Origin: Mesorhizobium sp. B2-3-4
GTDB lineage: Bacteria; Pseudomonadota; Alphaproteobacteria; Rhizobiales; Rhizobiaceae
Direction of reading: 5' to 3'
Assembly (NCBI RefSeq): GCF_006442315.1
Contig: NZ_VFVY01000012.1
Coordinates: forward strand, 124,001-188,000
Length of the DNA stretch: 64,000 bases
The notes below the pieces were generated by a model, which was given only the letters and a program-made list of their open reading frames with translations, was not told the origin of the DNA and did no database searches. The translations under genes were made by a program, and so were the position numbers. The stretch's first letter is position 1. The number at the start of each line of letters is the position of its first letter. Of the stretch, positions 34,816 through 43,145 are shown one piece after another.

Positions 34816-34889
34816 GCGCATCTTGCTCGCCGCCGCAACGGGCAATTTGCGGCCGATTCGAAATCCTCGATCGAATTCTTCGAGGGTCG

Positions 34890-35648
34890 TCAGGGCGAGG
34901 TGCCTCCGGCGTTGTTGGCATTGAAACGATAGACGAGCGAGAACGAGACTGTCTGGACGGTTGGCTTGAAGGCGATGGCGCTGTCCGGGGCTCCGGTCAC
35001 GTCGACATACATGTCGGCGCTTCTGCGGCCGTAATCGGCGAAGCGGTATTCGGTTTTCATGAACCAGCCTGGCGAAGAGATGCCCGTGAAGTCGAGTGTG
35101 TTTTCGATGCCGCCGCCCACGAACCAGCCGTCATAGTGTTGTCCGGCAACACTCAGTGGAACAAGCGGTGTCGGGTCGAGGCCGGACCCCGTGAACTCGG
35201 CATGGCCGTAGCCGCCATTGGCTTAGATAAGCACGTCCGGCGTGGCAAGCACGCCGAGACGGAGCCCCGCGGCGATGTTCAACCTGTCGCTCGTGGTGCC
35301 GGAATATTGCTCGAAAGGCGCCCTGATCGTGCCCCTGATGTCGCCGAACTGAACATCGGCAAAAGCGCCTGCCACCCAGGACGGAGCGAACTGCCAGTCG
35401 TAACCAGCGCCGATCGTGCCGAAGGCACCGCTGCCTGAGGTACGCTCGGATGGCCCTGGCGCGGGAAAGCCTCCGAAATCCGTGTACTGATCGGCACTCC
35501 ACCATCCAAACCCGCCGCCGGCTGAAAGATAAAACCCGCTCCAGTCCCGGGCTGGCGCTTGTCCCGTGGCGCTCATGTCGGCCGCCGATGCCATCGGCTG
35601 CAACATGCCCGCGATCGTCACGATGCCAGCCACTGCCAAAAGTCTCAT
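34890..35648 (-). pseudogene. Outer-membrane beta-barrel protein gene with an in-frame TAA
   Basis: The frame starts at ATG 35648, preceded by GAGGAC at good spacing, and encodes a signal peptide (MRLLAVAGIVTIAGMLQPMA, cleavage near ASA-AD). The mature part has DWSGFYLSAGGGFGWWSADQ, GTIGAGYDWQFAPSWVAGAF and other strands typical of the Omp25/Omp31-like porin family of Rhizobiales. Codon 142 is TAA (35223-35225) after DVLI. The same frame then continues without a shift through ANGGYGHAEF and WFMKTEYRFADYG to SFSLVYRF, the usual C-terminal strand, and stops at 34890. One base change of a tyrosine codon explains it. The product would lack its last five or so strands. Confidence 0.72.
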
Positions 35649-35916
35649 GCAAAAGTCCTCGATGTTCATTCTGTACGTGCAGCCATCGCCGATTTCGCGG
35701 CCGTCGTCTTGGACGCACGGGCTCCGGCATTGGATGGTCAGGTCGGCCGCGAGATCAGTCGGAAATGTTGCGCCGACGCAACGAAAGGTGGCGCAAATGA
35801 TCGGGGATTGGACCGGGGGGCTCTGAAGTTGGACGCAAGGGCTCTTGCCTGCTTTTGTTCGCTTCCGAGACGCGAACGCCGTGATAGGCTGTGGTCGGTC
35901 AAACAGATTTTTGGCA

Positions 35917-36882
35917 ATGCAGAAGATCGTTTTTTCGTCCGACAGCCTCCCTTCCCATCTGAGCGACAAGGATCGGTTTCGCCTCTGGCGAGACATGTGG
36001 ATGGAACAGCTCGGCGCGGCGGAGATCAGGCATGCCGAAGACAAGCGTTTCGCCACGGCGACCGAAATGCGCTTCCTGGGCGACCTTCGCGTCGGCCTGT
36101 TCGAGACCACGACCGAATACTACGTGCGCACGCGACGGCATGTCGCCAACGATCGCGACGATATCTTCGTGGGATTTTATCGGAGCCCCAAGCCGCAGGT
36201 CTGGTCGGTCGCCGATCGCGATCTGTCCCTGCAGCGCGGCGACGGCATTGCCTACAATGTCGCCCAACCCTGCCGCAGTTTCACCGACGGCGTTACCTCC
36301 TGGGTATTGGCGTCGATCCCTCGCGTGTCGTTGCTCAAGATGGTTCCGCGTGCCGACGACCGCCCGGTAACGCGGCTCGATCCGGCCAACTCCGCCGTGC
36401 GACATCTGGAACGCACGATCGACTTCCTGCTCCAGTCCGAGGAACTGGACGCGGATCCGGCGCTCTCACGGCAGGCCGGAGTAGCGCTTGCCGACCTGAT
36501 CGTGCTCGCGCTGGGTGCTGAAGGCGATTCCGCGCAAATCGCGACCGCCCGCGGGCTGCGCGCGGCGCGGCTGCGCGAGGCCGTGGCCGTAATAGAAGCA
36601 TTTTTCGCCGACCCGGCCCTGTCGACGGACATGGTGGCGCGCAAGATTGGCTTGTCGCGCCGATACCTGAACACGCTTCTTCTCGAAAGCGGCCGCACCT
36701 TTGCCGAGCGCGTCCTGGAACTGCGGCTGATGAAGGCGTGCACCATGCTGTCGGACGTGCGTAACGATGCGACGAAGATAAGCGACATCGCGCTGGCCGC
36801 GGGGTTCAACGACGTGTCCTATTTCAATCGCCGTTTCCGGGCGCGTTTCGGCGAATCGCCCACGCAACATCGCGGCGGATAG
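35917..36882 (+). CDS. AraC family transcriptional regulator
   Basis: A 321-residue regulator. The N-terminal 200 residues resemble the AraC-binding-like domain 2 seen in many rhizobial regulators (HLSDKDRFRLWRDMW opening, then GFYRSPKPQVWSV). The C-terminal double helix-turn-helix runs from about residue 220: PALSTDMVARKIGLSRRYLN and KISDIALAAGFNDVSYFNRR, closing with FRARFGESPTQHR. The ligand and targets are unknown. It is divergent from the outer-membrane pseudogene, with 268 bases between the two starts, and could have controlled it. ATG 35917 is chosen; an upstream in-frame start at 35845 is less likely. Confidence 0.85.
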   Translation: MQKIVFSSDSLPSHLSDKDRFRLWRDMWMEQLGAAEIRHAEDKRFATATEMRFLGDLRVGLFETTTEYYVRTRRHVANDRDDIFVGFYRSPKPQVWSVADRDLSLQRGDGIAYNVAQPCRSFTDGVTSWVLASIPRVSLLKMVPRADDRPVTRLDPANSAVRHLERTIDFLLQSEELDADPALSRQAGVALADLIVLALGAEGDSAQIATARGLRAARLREAVAVIEAFFADPALSTDMVARKIGLSRRYLNTLLLESGRTFAERVLELRLMKACTMLSDVRNDATKISDIALAAGFNDVSYFNRRFRARFGESPTQHRGG

Positions 36883-36902
36883 CGTCGGACGCCGGTCCAG
36901 TC

Positions 36903-37307
36903 TCAGGCAGATGCCTGGTCCGCTGTTCCCGCCATGTCATCCAAAATCGGACAGTCCGGCCGCTCGTCTCCATGGCAGGCGTGGATCAGTTTCTGCAGGG
37001 TCGAGCGCATCGACTGCAGCTCGCGCACCTTCTCCTCGATGGCGCTGACATGGGCAGCGGCGATCGCGCGCACGTCCTGGCTGGCGCGGCCGCGATCCCG
37101 GTAGAGCGCCATCAGCTGCCGGCAATCGTCGATGGAAAAGCCCAGGTTGCGGGCGCGGCGCAGGAAGGCCAGCCGGTGGATGTCGTCGCTGGAATAGTCG
37201 CGGTAGCCGTTGGCGGCGCGCGCGGGCGCGATCAGGCCGATCTCTTCGTAGTAGCGGATGGTCTTAGCCGGCAGGCCGGACCGGTTGGCTGCATCACCGA
37301 CATTCAT
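36903..37307 (-). CDS. cueR: CueR-type copper-responsive MerR regulator
   Basis: A 134-residue MerR-family activator. The N-terminus has the winged helix-turn-helix (NVGDAANRSGLPAKTIRYYE), followed by a dimerisation helix and the metal-binding loop HACHGDERPDCPIL, with the two cysteines eight residues apart as in CueR. Such proteins bind Cu(I), Ag(I) or Au(I) and twist the promoter of a copper-export gene. No copper gene is adjacent; the matching promoter lies 12 kb away in front of the copper ATPase (49038). It is convergent with the AraC gene. GTG and ATG starts upstream were not needed: ATG 37307 is clear. Confidence 0.88.
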   Translation of the reverse strand: MNVGDAANRSGLPAKTIRYYEEIGLIAPARAANGYRDYSSDDIHRLAFLRRARNLGFSIDDCRQLMALYRDRGRASQDVRAIAAAHVSAIEEKVRELQSMRSTLQKLIHACHGDERPDCPILDDMAGTADQASA

Positions 37308-37534
37308 GGCCGATCCTCGATTCCAGGTAACCGTTTGATGTCGCCCTCATTGAATTTCCTTCACAATCCGGTGAGGGCTGTTGCCGAAATGCCATAGTGA
37401 TACGCTTACCAGCACCTAAGTCCTCGCATATAGGCATCGTGTGCTTGGCAAGCAAAGCAAATGCCAGCATGAATGATGGCGAGAAAGCGGCCGACTCGTG
37501 CCGCTGACATTTGGGCGGGGCTCCGGATCACCAC

Positions 37535-38152
37535 ATGCGCTTGAAGTCGCTTGCAGTCATTGCCGCTCTGGCGCTGTCCACTGCCATCGCCGGTTGCAGC
37601 ACCATCGGCGGGCAGATCTTCACCAACGACTATGGCGCGGTGACCGATGCCGGTTACCAACTGCCGCGCATTCCGATCGAGAAGGTGCCGAGGCAGTATC
37701 ACCGCCAGGAAGTGAACTACGACACCAAGGAAAAGCCCGGCACCATTATCGTCGATACGCAGAACAAGTTCCTCTACTTCGTCGAGGGCGATGGCCGCGC
37801 CATCCGCTACGGCATCGGTGTCGGCCGCGAGGGCTTCGAGTGGCACGGCACGGCCCACATCGCGCTGAAGCGCGAATGGCCGACCTGGACGCCGCCCCGC
37901 GAGATGATCAAGCGCCAGCCGGAGCTCGCCAAATTCGCCGGCGGCATGGAGCCAGGCCTGAAGAACCCGCTCGGCGCGCGCGCCATGTACCTGTTCAACA
38001 AGGGCGGCGACATGGGCTACCGCCTGCACGGCAGCCCGGAATGGAACTCGATCGGCAAGGCGATGTCGTCTGGCTGTATCCGGCTGATGAACCAGGACAT
38101 CATCGATCTCTATGACCGCGCCTCGGTCGGCGCCAAGGTCATCGTGATGTAG
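37535..38152 (+). CDS. L,D-transpeptidase (YkuD family) lipoprotein
   Basis: A 205-residue secreted protein. The N-terminus is a lipoprotein signal (LKSLAVIAALALSTAIAGC, lipidation likely on the Cys after AIAG). The YkuD domain follows, with NKFLYFVEGDGRAIRYGIGVG at its start and the active site HGSPEWNSIGKAMSSGCIRL, where the cysteine is catalytic. These enzymes make 3-3 cross-links in peptidoglycan or attach lipoproteins to it. A hairpin (CCCGTCAC, GGT, complement, 38161-38179) lies just after the stop, followed by a terminator at 38237. Confidence 0.88.
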   Translation: MRLKSLAVIAALALSTAIAGCSTIGGQIFTNDYGAVTDAGYQLPRIPIEKVPRQYHRQEVNYDTKEKPGTIIVDTQNKFLYFVEGDGRAIRYGIGVGREGFEWHGTAHIALKREWPTWTPPREMIKRQPELAKFAGGMEPGLKNPLGARAMYLFNKGGDMGYRLHGSPEWNSIGKAMSSGCIRLMNQDIIDLYDRASVGAKVIVM

Positions 38153-38236
38153 GGACCATACCCGTCACGGTGTGACGGGACGAGAAGACAAGTTTCGTAC
38201 GCGGACCGTCTAGGCAACAACGGACGTCCCAAACAG

Positions 38237-38265
38237 AAAACCGGGCATCTGGCCCGGTTTTTTGT
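38237..38265. terminator. Bidirectional rho-independent terminator
   Basis: AAAACCGGGC (38237-38246), loop ATCTG, GCCCGGTTTT (38252-38261) followed by TT gives a GC-rich stem with a T-run on the plus strand and, because the stem begins with A's, also on the minus strand. It lies between the convergent L,D-transpeptidase and Nfu-type genes and can serve both. Confidence 0.85.
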
Positions 38266-38327
38266 TGTTTGGGGATAGGATGGTGCAGGACGTGCGCGGA
38301 CCGGCCGGCGGCCGGCTGCACCAGCGA

Positions 38328-38897
38328 TCAGCTGACCTGCTCGACCTGCTGCACTTCCGGCACGAAATGGCGCAGAAGGTTCTGGATGCCGTGCTTCAGC
38401 GTCGCCGTCGACGACGGGCAACCGGCGCAGGCGCCTTTCATGTGCAGGAACACGGTGCCATTCTCGAAACCGCGGAAGGTGATGTCGCCGCCATCCTGCG
38501 CCACCGCCGGGCGTACCCGCGTGTCGAGCAGCTCCTTGATGGTGACGACGAGCTCCTCGTCGGCCTTGTCATAGAACTCGCCTGTCTGGCTGGTCTCTGC
38601 CGCAGGGCCGGCCGTAACCATCACAGGGGCGCCCGACATGAAATGCTCCATGATGGCGCCGAGAATCGCCGGCTTCAGGTGCTGCCAGTCCGGCCCGTCC
38701 TTGGAGACGGTGATGAAATCATAGCCGAAGAAGACGCCTGTCACGCCGGGGATCTCGAACAGCCGGCCAGCCAGCGGCGAGGCCGCCGCCGCGCTGTCGG
38801 CATCGCGGAAATCGGCGGTGCCTTCCCGGAGCACTTCCTTGCCGGGCAGGAATTTCAGCGTCGCCGGATTGGGCGTCGACTCGGTCTGGATGAACAT
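38328..38897 (-). CDS. NfuA/NifU-type iron-sulfur cluster carrier
   Basis: A 189-residue protein. The N-terminal Nfu domain begins FIQTESTPNPATLKFLPG, and the C-terminal NifU-like domain ends with the cluster-binding GACAGCPSSTATLKHGI, where the two cysteines of C-x-x-C hold a 4Fe-4S cluster between subunits. It delivers clusters to target enzymes in the cytoplasm. ATG 38897 is chosen; ATGs at 38924 and 38915 would add a few residues. In other rhizobia the same usp-trpS-murJ-glnD neighbourhood is seen, so this is a conserved block. Confidence 0.9.
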   Translation of the reverse strand: MFIQTESTPNPATLKFLPGKEVLREGTADFRDADSAAAASPLAGRLFEIPGVTGVFFGYDFITVSKDGPDWQHLKPAILGAIMEHFMSGAPVMVTAGPAAETSQTGEFYDKADEELVVTIKELLDTRVRPAVAQDGGDITFRGFENGTVFLHMKGACAGCPSSTATLKHGIQNLLRHFVPEVQQVEQVS

Positions 38898-39045
38898 AGC
38901 CGTCTCCGTGCCCATGCCGGGCAACTAGTTTGGAATAATTCTAAATAGGCTCTATCGGCTGGACATTCAAGCGAAACGCGTTCGCTCGGATGGCTGGCTG
39001 GCGGAATGTTTTTGCTGGCTGGGGACGTCAAATCCCGGGCGGGCC

Positions 39046-39537
39046 CTAGGCGAGGCTCTCAATCTCTTCGTCGGACAGGTTCTGCGGCACAACCGTGACC
39101 GGAATGGGGAAGGCGGCACCCTTGCCGGCCACCGCGCCAACCAGCGGTCCCGGGCCTTCCTTGCCGGCGCCGGCCGCCAGAACCAGGATGGCGATGTCCT
39201 GGTCTTCCTCGATCAGCTTGTGGATCTCTTCGGTCGGCTTGCCTTCGCGCACAACCATTTCTGGTTCGATGCCGAGCTTCTGGCGAACCTTGTTGGCGTA
39301 ACTGTCCAAGGCCGCGCGCGCCGTGGCGTTGGCCTCCTCGCGCATGATCTTCTCGACCCCCAGCCAATGCTGGAAGTCGTCCGGCACGATGACATAGAGC
39401 AGCACCAGCGTGCCGCTTGTGCTCTGCGCCCGCTTCGAGGCGTAGGCGACGGCGCGCTCGCATTCCGGCGTGTCGTCGATGATCGTCAGGAATTTCCTGC
39501 GATGACCGGCTTCGCGGCTGAGGCGTTTGGAGACCAT
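39046..39537 (-). CDS. Universal stress protein (UspA family)
   Basis: A 163-residue single-domain universal stress protein. It opens RKFLTIIDDTPECERAVAYA and has the later VREGKPTEEIHKLIEE stretch. The usual ATP-binding G-2x-G-9x-G(S/T) loop is only partly visible (AAGAGKEGPGPLVGAVAGKGA), so nucleotide binding is uncertain. Usp proteins protect cells under starvation or redox stress. It lies between trpS (98 bases upstream) and the Nfu-type gene, in the conserved rhizobial order. Confidence 0.85.
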   Translation of the reverse strand: MVSKRLSREAGHRRKFLTIIDDTPECERAVAYASKRAQSTSGTLVLLYVIVPDDFQHWLGVEKIMREEANATARAALDSYANKVRQKLGIEPEMVVREGKPTEEIHKLIEEDQDIAILVLAAGAGKEGPGPLVGAVAGKGAAFPIPVTVVPQNLSDEEIESLA

Positions 39538-39635
39538 GTCTATCTACTCGGTGTCATTTCGGCCGCAATCTGCCACCGCGGCGGACCGGCGGCAAGCCGC
39601 CGGTCTTGGGCCAGTACGGTGCGGCGCCGCCGGTA

Positions 39636-40703
39636 TCAGCCCTGCAGCAGCCCGATAATGTCGCGCACCGTCTTCATCGTCGCTTCGGCAAGCACGCCGG
39701 CGCGCTCGCCGCCATCCCTGAGCACGCCGTCGACATAGGCGCGGTCGCCCTGGATGCGGCGCATCTCGCCGGCGATCGGCGCCAGCTTGTCGACCGCAAG
39801 GTCCGCCAGTGCCGGCTTGAACACCGAGAATTGCTGGCCGCCGAATTCTTTCAGCACGTCGGCCTTCGACATCTCGGCCAGGCCAGCATAGATGCCGACG
39901 AGGTTCTCCGCTTCCGGCCGGCTTTCCAGCCCGTCGACCTCGCTCGGCAAGGCTTCCGGGTCGGTCTTGGCCTTGCGGATCTTCTTCGAGATAGTGTCGG
40001 CGTCGTCGGTCAGGTTGATGCGCGACAGGTCCGACGGGTCCGACTTCGACATCTTCTTCGAACCGTCGCGCAGGCTCATGATGCGCGCCGCCGGCCCGCC
40101 AATGACCGGTTCGGTGATCGGGAAGAACCCGTTCACCGTCTCCTCGCCGACCTGCATCTCCACGCCGACGCCCAGGGCGGCGATGCGGTCGGAAAAGTCG
40201 TTGTTGAATTTCTGGGCGATGTCGCGGGTCAGTTCCAGGTGCTGCTTCTGGTCCTCGCCCACCGGCACGTGGGTGGCGCGGTAGAGCAGGATGTCGGCGG
40301 CCATCAGCGAGGGATAGGCGAGCAGGCCGAGCGAGGCATTTTCGCGGTCCTTGCCGGCCTTGTCCTTGAACTGCGTCATCTTGTTCATCCAGCCGATGCG
40401 CGCGACGCAGTTGAAGATCCAGGCAAGCTCGGCGTGCTGCATCACCCGCGACTGGTTGAAGACGATGTGCTTCTTCGGGTCGATGCCGGAGGCGAGGAAC
40501 GCCGCGGTGATCGACCGTGTCTGATCGGCAAGGTCGTCATGGACGAGCTGCGCGGTCAGCGAGTGCAGGTCGACGACGCAGTAGATGCAATCGGACGTCT
40601 CCTGCAGGGCGACGAATTTCTTGATGGCGCCGAGATAGTTGCCGAGATGCAGATTGCCGGTCGGCTGGACGCCGGAGAAGACGAGTGGCTTGAAGGCGGT
40701 CAT
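39636..40703 (-). CDS. trpS: Tryptophanyl-tRNA synthetase
   Basis: A 355-residue class I aminoacyl-tRNA synthetase. The HIGH-like signature is in SGVQPTGNLHLGNYLGA and the KMSKS loop in GSKKMSKSDPSDLS. It charges tRNA-Trp in the cytoplasm. ATG 40703 (MTAFKPLVF) is chosen because GAGGACATC precedes it; the longer frame to 40817 is unlikely. It once probably lay directly downstream of murJ, but vapBC now separates them. Confidence 0.95.
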   Translation of the reverse strand: MTAFKPLVFSGVQPTGNLHLGNYLGAIKKFVALQETSDCIYCVVDLHSLTAQLVHDDLADQTRSITAAFLASGIDPKKHIVFNQSRVMQHAELAWIFNCVARIGWMNKMTQFKDKAGKDRENASLGLLAYPSLMAADILLYRATHVPVGEDQKQHLELTRDIAQKFNNDFSDRIAALGVGVEMQVGEETVNGFFPITEPVIGGPAARIMSLRDGSKKMSKSDPSDLSRINLTDDADTISKKIRKAKTDPEALPSEVDGLESRPEAENLVGIYAGLAEMSKADVLKEFGGQQFSVFKPALADLAVDKLAPIAGEMRRIQGDRAYVDGVLRDGGERAGVLAEATMKTVRDIIGLLQG

Positions 40704-40823
40704 GATGTCCTCGTGGCTGGTGGAGGGCCGTTTCGCGCGCGGCGAAAGTCTTTCGACGGCGCGCTTATGGACGAGAGCGGTCGGGGGATCAAGAGGTTGC
40801 CTGGGACGTGACGCCAATCAATA

Positions 40824-40853
40824 TTGACATTGTCATGTAGGCAGCTACATAAT
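40824..40853 (+). promoter_or_regulatory. vapBC promoter with internal operator palindrome
   Basis: TTGACA (40824-40829) and CATAAT (40848-40853) with an 18-base spacer form a good sigma-70 promoter 27 bases before vapB. Inside it lies ATGTAG (40835-40840), GCAG, CTACAT (40845-40850), a perfect inverted repeat touching the -10 box. That is the expected place for autorepression by a VapB-VapC complex. Confidence 0.65.
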
Positions 40854-40879
40854 ATTTACTACATTCTGACGAGAGAAAG

Positions 40880-41125
40880 ATGACGATCAACATCAACAAC
40901 AAGGAGGCCGATAACCTGACACGGGCCTTTGCCAGGATCGAAGGTGTTGGCATTACCGAGGCAATCGTTATCGCCATGCGTGAGGCTTTGGAGCGTCGCC
41001 GCAACCGAGAGACGCCACTGGAGACGGCAGCACGGCTCCGAGCCGAATTCGGAATTGAGCTGAGCGAGCAGGCGCGCAAGCCGCTGCCGCGCTCCGTTTA
41101 CGACGAATTGTCTGGCGAAGACTGA
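40880..41125 (+). CDS. vapB: VapB-type antitoxin
   Basis: An 81-residue antitoxin. The N-terminal part (TININNKEADNLTRAFARIEGVGITEAIVIAMREAL) fits the ribbon-helix-helix-like DNA-binding domain of the PSK-operon/VapB group, and the C-terminal tail LSEQARKPLPRSVYDELSG would wrap the toxin. It neutralises VapC and represses the operon. Its stop overlaps the vapC ATG by one base (TGATG). AGAGAAAG precedes ATG 40880. Confidence 0.85.
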   Translation: MTININNKEADNLTRAFARIEGVGITEAIVIAMREALERRRNRETPLETAARLRAEFGIELSEQARKPLPRSVYDELSGED

Positions 41126-41529
41126 TGTTTGTCGACGCTGCCGCCATCGTGGCAATGCTGAGCCAGGAGACCGAGGCTGAACGCTGCTCTCAGGCAATCA
41201 TCGATGCTTCGGCCTCGTTCACATCGGCGATCGCCGTCTGGGAAGCTGCAATGGCGCTTTCGCGGCCGGAAAAATTGGCTGTGCCGGTCGAATTGAGCTT
41301 GAAAATAGTCAATCGTTTTCTCGAAGAGAGGGCCATCGCCTTGCGAGAACTCCCACCTGCATCCGATGCGACGGCCTTGTCCATCGAAGCTGCGTCACGG
41401 TTTCGCAACAATGCTCTCCGACTGAATCTGGCAGATTGTTTCCACTACGCTTGCGCGCGCTACTACGACGTTCCGATGCTTTCGACGGCCGACGAATTCC
41501 GGCTTACTGATCTTCGGACTGTGCCTTAG
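41125..41529 (+). CDS. vapC: VapC-type PIN-domain ribonuclease toxin
   Basis: A 134-residue PIN-domain protein. The acidic active-site residues are visible: Asp in MFVDAAAIVAML, Glu in AVWEAAMALS, Asp in LNLADCFHYACA and Asp in LSTADEFRLTDL. VapC toxins cut tRNA or rRNA when the antitoxin is lost. Its 3' end overlaps the 3' end of the convergent murJ by 26 bases, so the pair was inserted very tightly into the murJ-trpS gap. The genes look intact. Confidence 0.87.
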   Translation: MFVDAAAIVAMLSQETEAERCSQAIIDASASFTSAIAVWEAAMALSRPEKLAVPVELSLKIVNRFLEERAIALRELPPASDATALSIEAASRFRNNALRLNLADCFHYACARYYDVPMLSTADEFRLTDLRTVP

Positions 41530-43099
41530 GCGGCGTTCCCTTGCGCCCTATGTTGCGCCTTATCATGCCGAAATCGGCGCCGCCGGTAGCGAAGGCGGTA
41601 ACGAAATAGATGAGCGCCCCGCCGGCCACCAGCGCCAGCAGCGTCGTCGCCTTGACGAAAAGCGGCGAGCCGGGGCCGAGCCTGACGGCCAGCCAGTGCT
41701 CGGCGAAATACAGCGCCGCGCCCATCACCACCGCCGACAGGATCAGGCGCGGAATGCGTTTCAGGAGAGGTATGTCGCGGCCCCAATGGCCGCGCCGGAT
41801 CAGCACGGCAAGCAGCATCAGCGCGTTGACCCAGCCGGCGACCGCCGAGGCGACGGCGATGCCAGGCGCGCCCATCCTGGGAAACAGGGTCAGAGCGGTG
41901 ATCACGTTCACTGCCACTGAAATGGCGGCGAAGATCATCGGCGTGCGCGTATCCTCACGGGCGAAATAACCCGGTGTGAAGGCCTTGATCAGCACGAAGG
42001 CAGGCAGGCCGAGACCGAAGATCGCCAGGATCGCCGCGACCGTCGGGGTCGAATGGTTGGCGGCGAACGCGCCGCGCTCATAGACCAGCCGCACGATCGG
42101 CTCCGCCATCACCCACAGCGCCACGGCCGCCGGCAAGGTCATGAACAAGGTGAACTCGACGGAACGGTTCTGCAGATTGGCCGCTTCGATCAGGTTGCCG
42201 GACTTCAGCGCCCGCGACAATTCGGGCAAAAGCACGATCGCCACGGCGACGCCGACGACACCGAGCGGCAACTGGTAGACGCGGTCGGCATAGGCAAGCG
42301 AGGAGACGGCGCTGTCCTGCGCCGAGGCGATGGCGGTGCCGATCAGCTGGTTGATCTGGGTGATGCCGCCGGTGATCGCCGCCGGTAGCGCCAGGATCAA
42401 CAGCCGCTTCACGTTCGGCGTCATCTTGGGCCGGCGAAAGCCGATCGAGATGCCGGCATTGCGCACCGCCACCCAGACGATGGCGAGCTGCACGATGCCG
42501 GCCGCCAGAACGCCCCAGGACAGGGCAAAGCCGACGGCATGGGCATCCAGCCCATGGTACCAGGCGTAGCCAAGCACGCTGATCAGGATGATGTTGAGGA
42601 AAGCCGGCGCGATCGCTGCGGCGAAATAGCGGCGCAACGAGTTCAGCATGCCAGCCATCATGGCGGCGAGGGACATGCAGATCAGATAGGGGAACATGAT
42701 CGTCGCGAGCGTGACGGTCGTCTCGAACTTGCCCGGCGTGTCGGCAAAGCCCGGCGCCACCAGATAGCGCACGATCAGCGGCATCGCCAGTTCCATGGCG
42801 ATGGTCAATGCCAGGAGAGCGGTGAACAGGACCCCGAACACTTCCTCGGAAAAACGCTTGGCGCCGTCGGTGCCGTGCGTCTCGATCTCCTTGGCGAACA
42901 GCGGCACGAAGGCGGCGTTGAAAGCGCCCTCGGCGAACAACCGGCGAAAGGTATTGGGAAACTGGAAGGCGGCGTTGAAGGCGTCCGCGACGGGTCCGGT
43001 GCCCAATGCTGCCGCCATCAGCATCTCGCGGCCGAAGCCGAGCGCACGGCTCATCAGCGTACCGGAAGCGACGGTGGCGAATTTCTTGACGAGACTCAT
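41504..43099 (-). CDS. murJ: Lipid II flippase MurJ (MviN)
   Basis: A 531-residue integral membrane protein of the MOP superfamily with about fourteen hydrophobic segments. It opens VKKFATVASGTLMSRALGFGRE, and has NTFRRLFAEGAFNAAFVPLF, the hallmark stretch of MurJ. It flips lipid-linked peptidoglycan precursor across the inner membrane and is usually essential. It follows glnD by 46 bases on the same strand, a pairing conserved in alphaproteobacteria. Its 3' end overlaps vapC. Confidence 0.93.
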   Translation of the reverse strand: MSLVKKFATVASGTLMSRALGFGREMLMAAALGTGPVADAFNAAFQFPNTFRRLFAEGAFNAAFVPLFAKEIETHGTDGAKRFSEEVFGVLFTALLALTIAMELAMPLIVRYLVAPGFADTPGKFETTVTLATIMFPYLICMSLAAMMAGMLNSLRRYFAAAIAPAFLNIILISVLGYAWYHGLDAHAVGFALSWGVLAAGIVQLAIVWVAVRNAGISIGFRRPKMTPNVKRLLILALPAAITGGITQINQLIGTAIASAQDSAVSSLAYADRVYQLPLGVVGVAVAIVLLPELSRALKSGNLIEAANLQNRSVEFTLFMTLPAAVALWVMAEPIVRLVYERGAFAANHSTPTVAAILAIFGLGLPAFVLIKAFTPGYFAREDTRTPMIFAAISVAVNVITALTLFPRMGAPGIAVASAVAGWVNALMLLAVLIRRGHWGRDIPLLKRIPRLILSAVVMGAALYFAEHWLAVRLGPGSPLFVKATTLLALVAGGALIYFVTAFATGGADFGMIRRNIGRKGTPPKAQSEDQ

Positions 43100-43145
43100 G
43101 CGTTCGCAAACCGCCTGTGGGATCGGGGGAGGGGGATGGTGGACG

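Noticed and set aside
38161..38179. Hairpin CCCGTCAC/GTGACGGG as a terminator
   Set aside because: It has no T-run; the clear terminator is 58 bases further at 38237. It may only protect the mRNA end.
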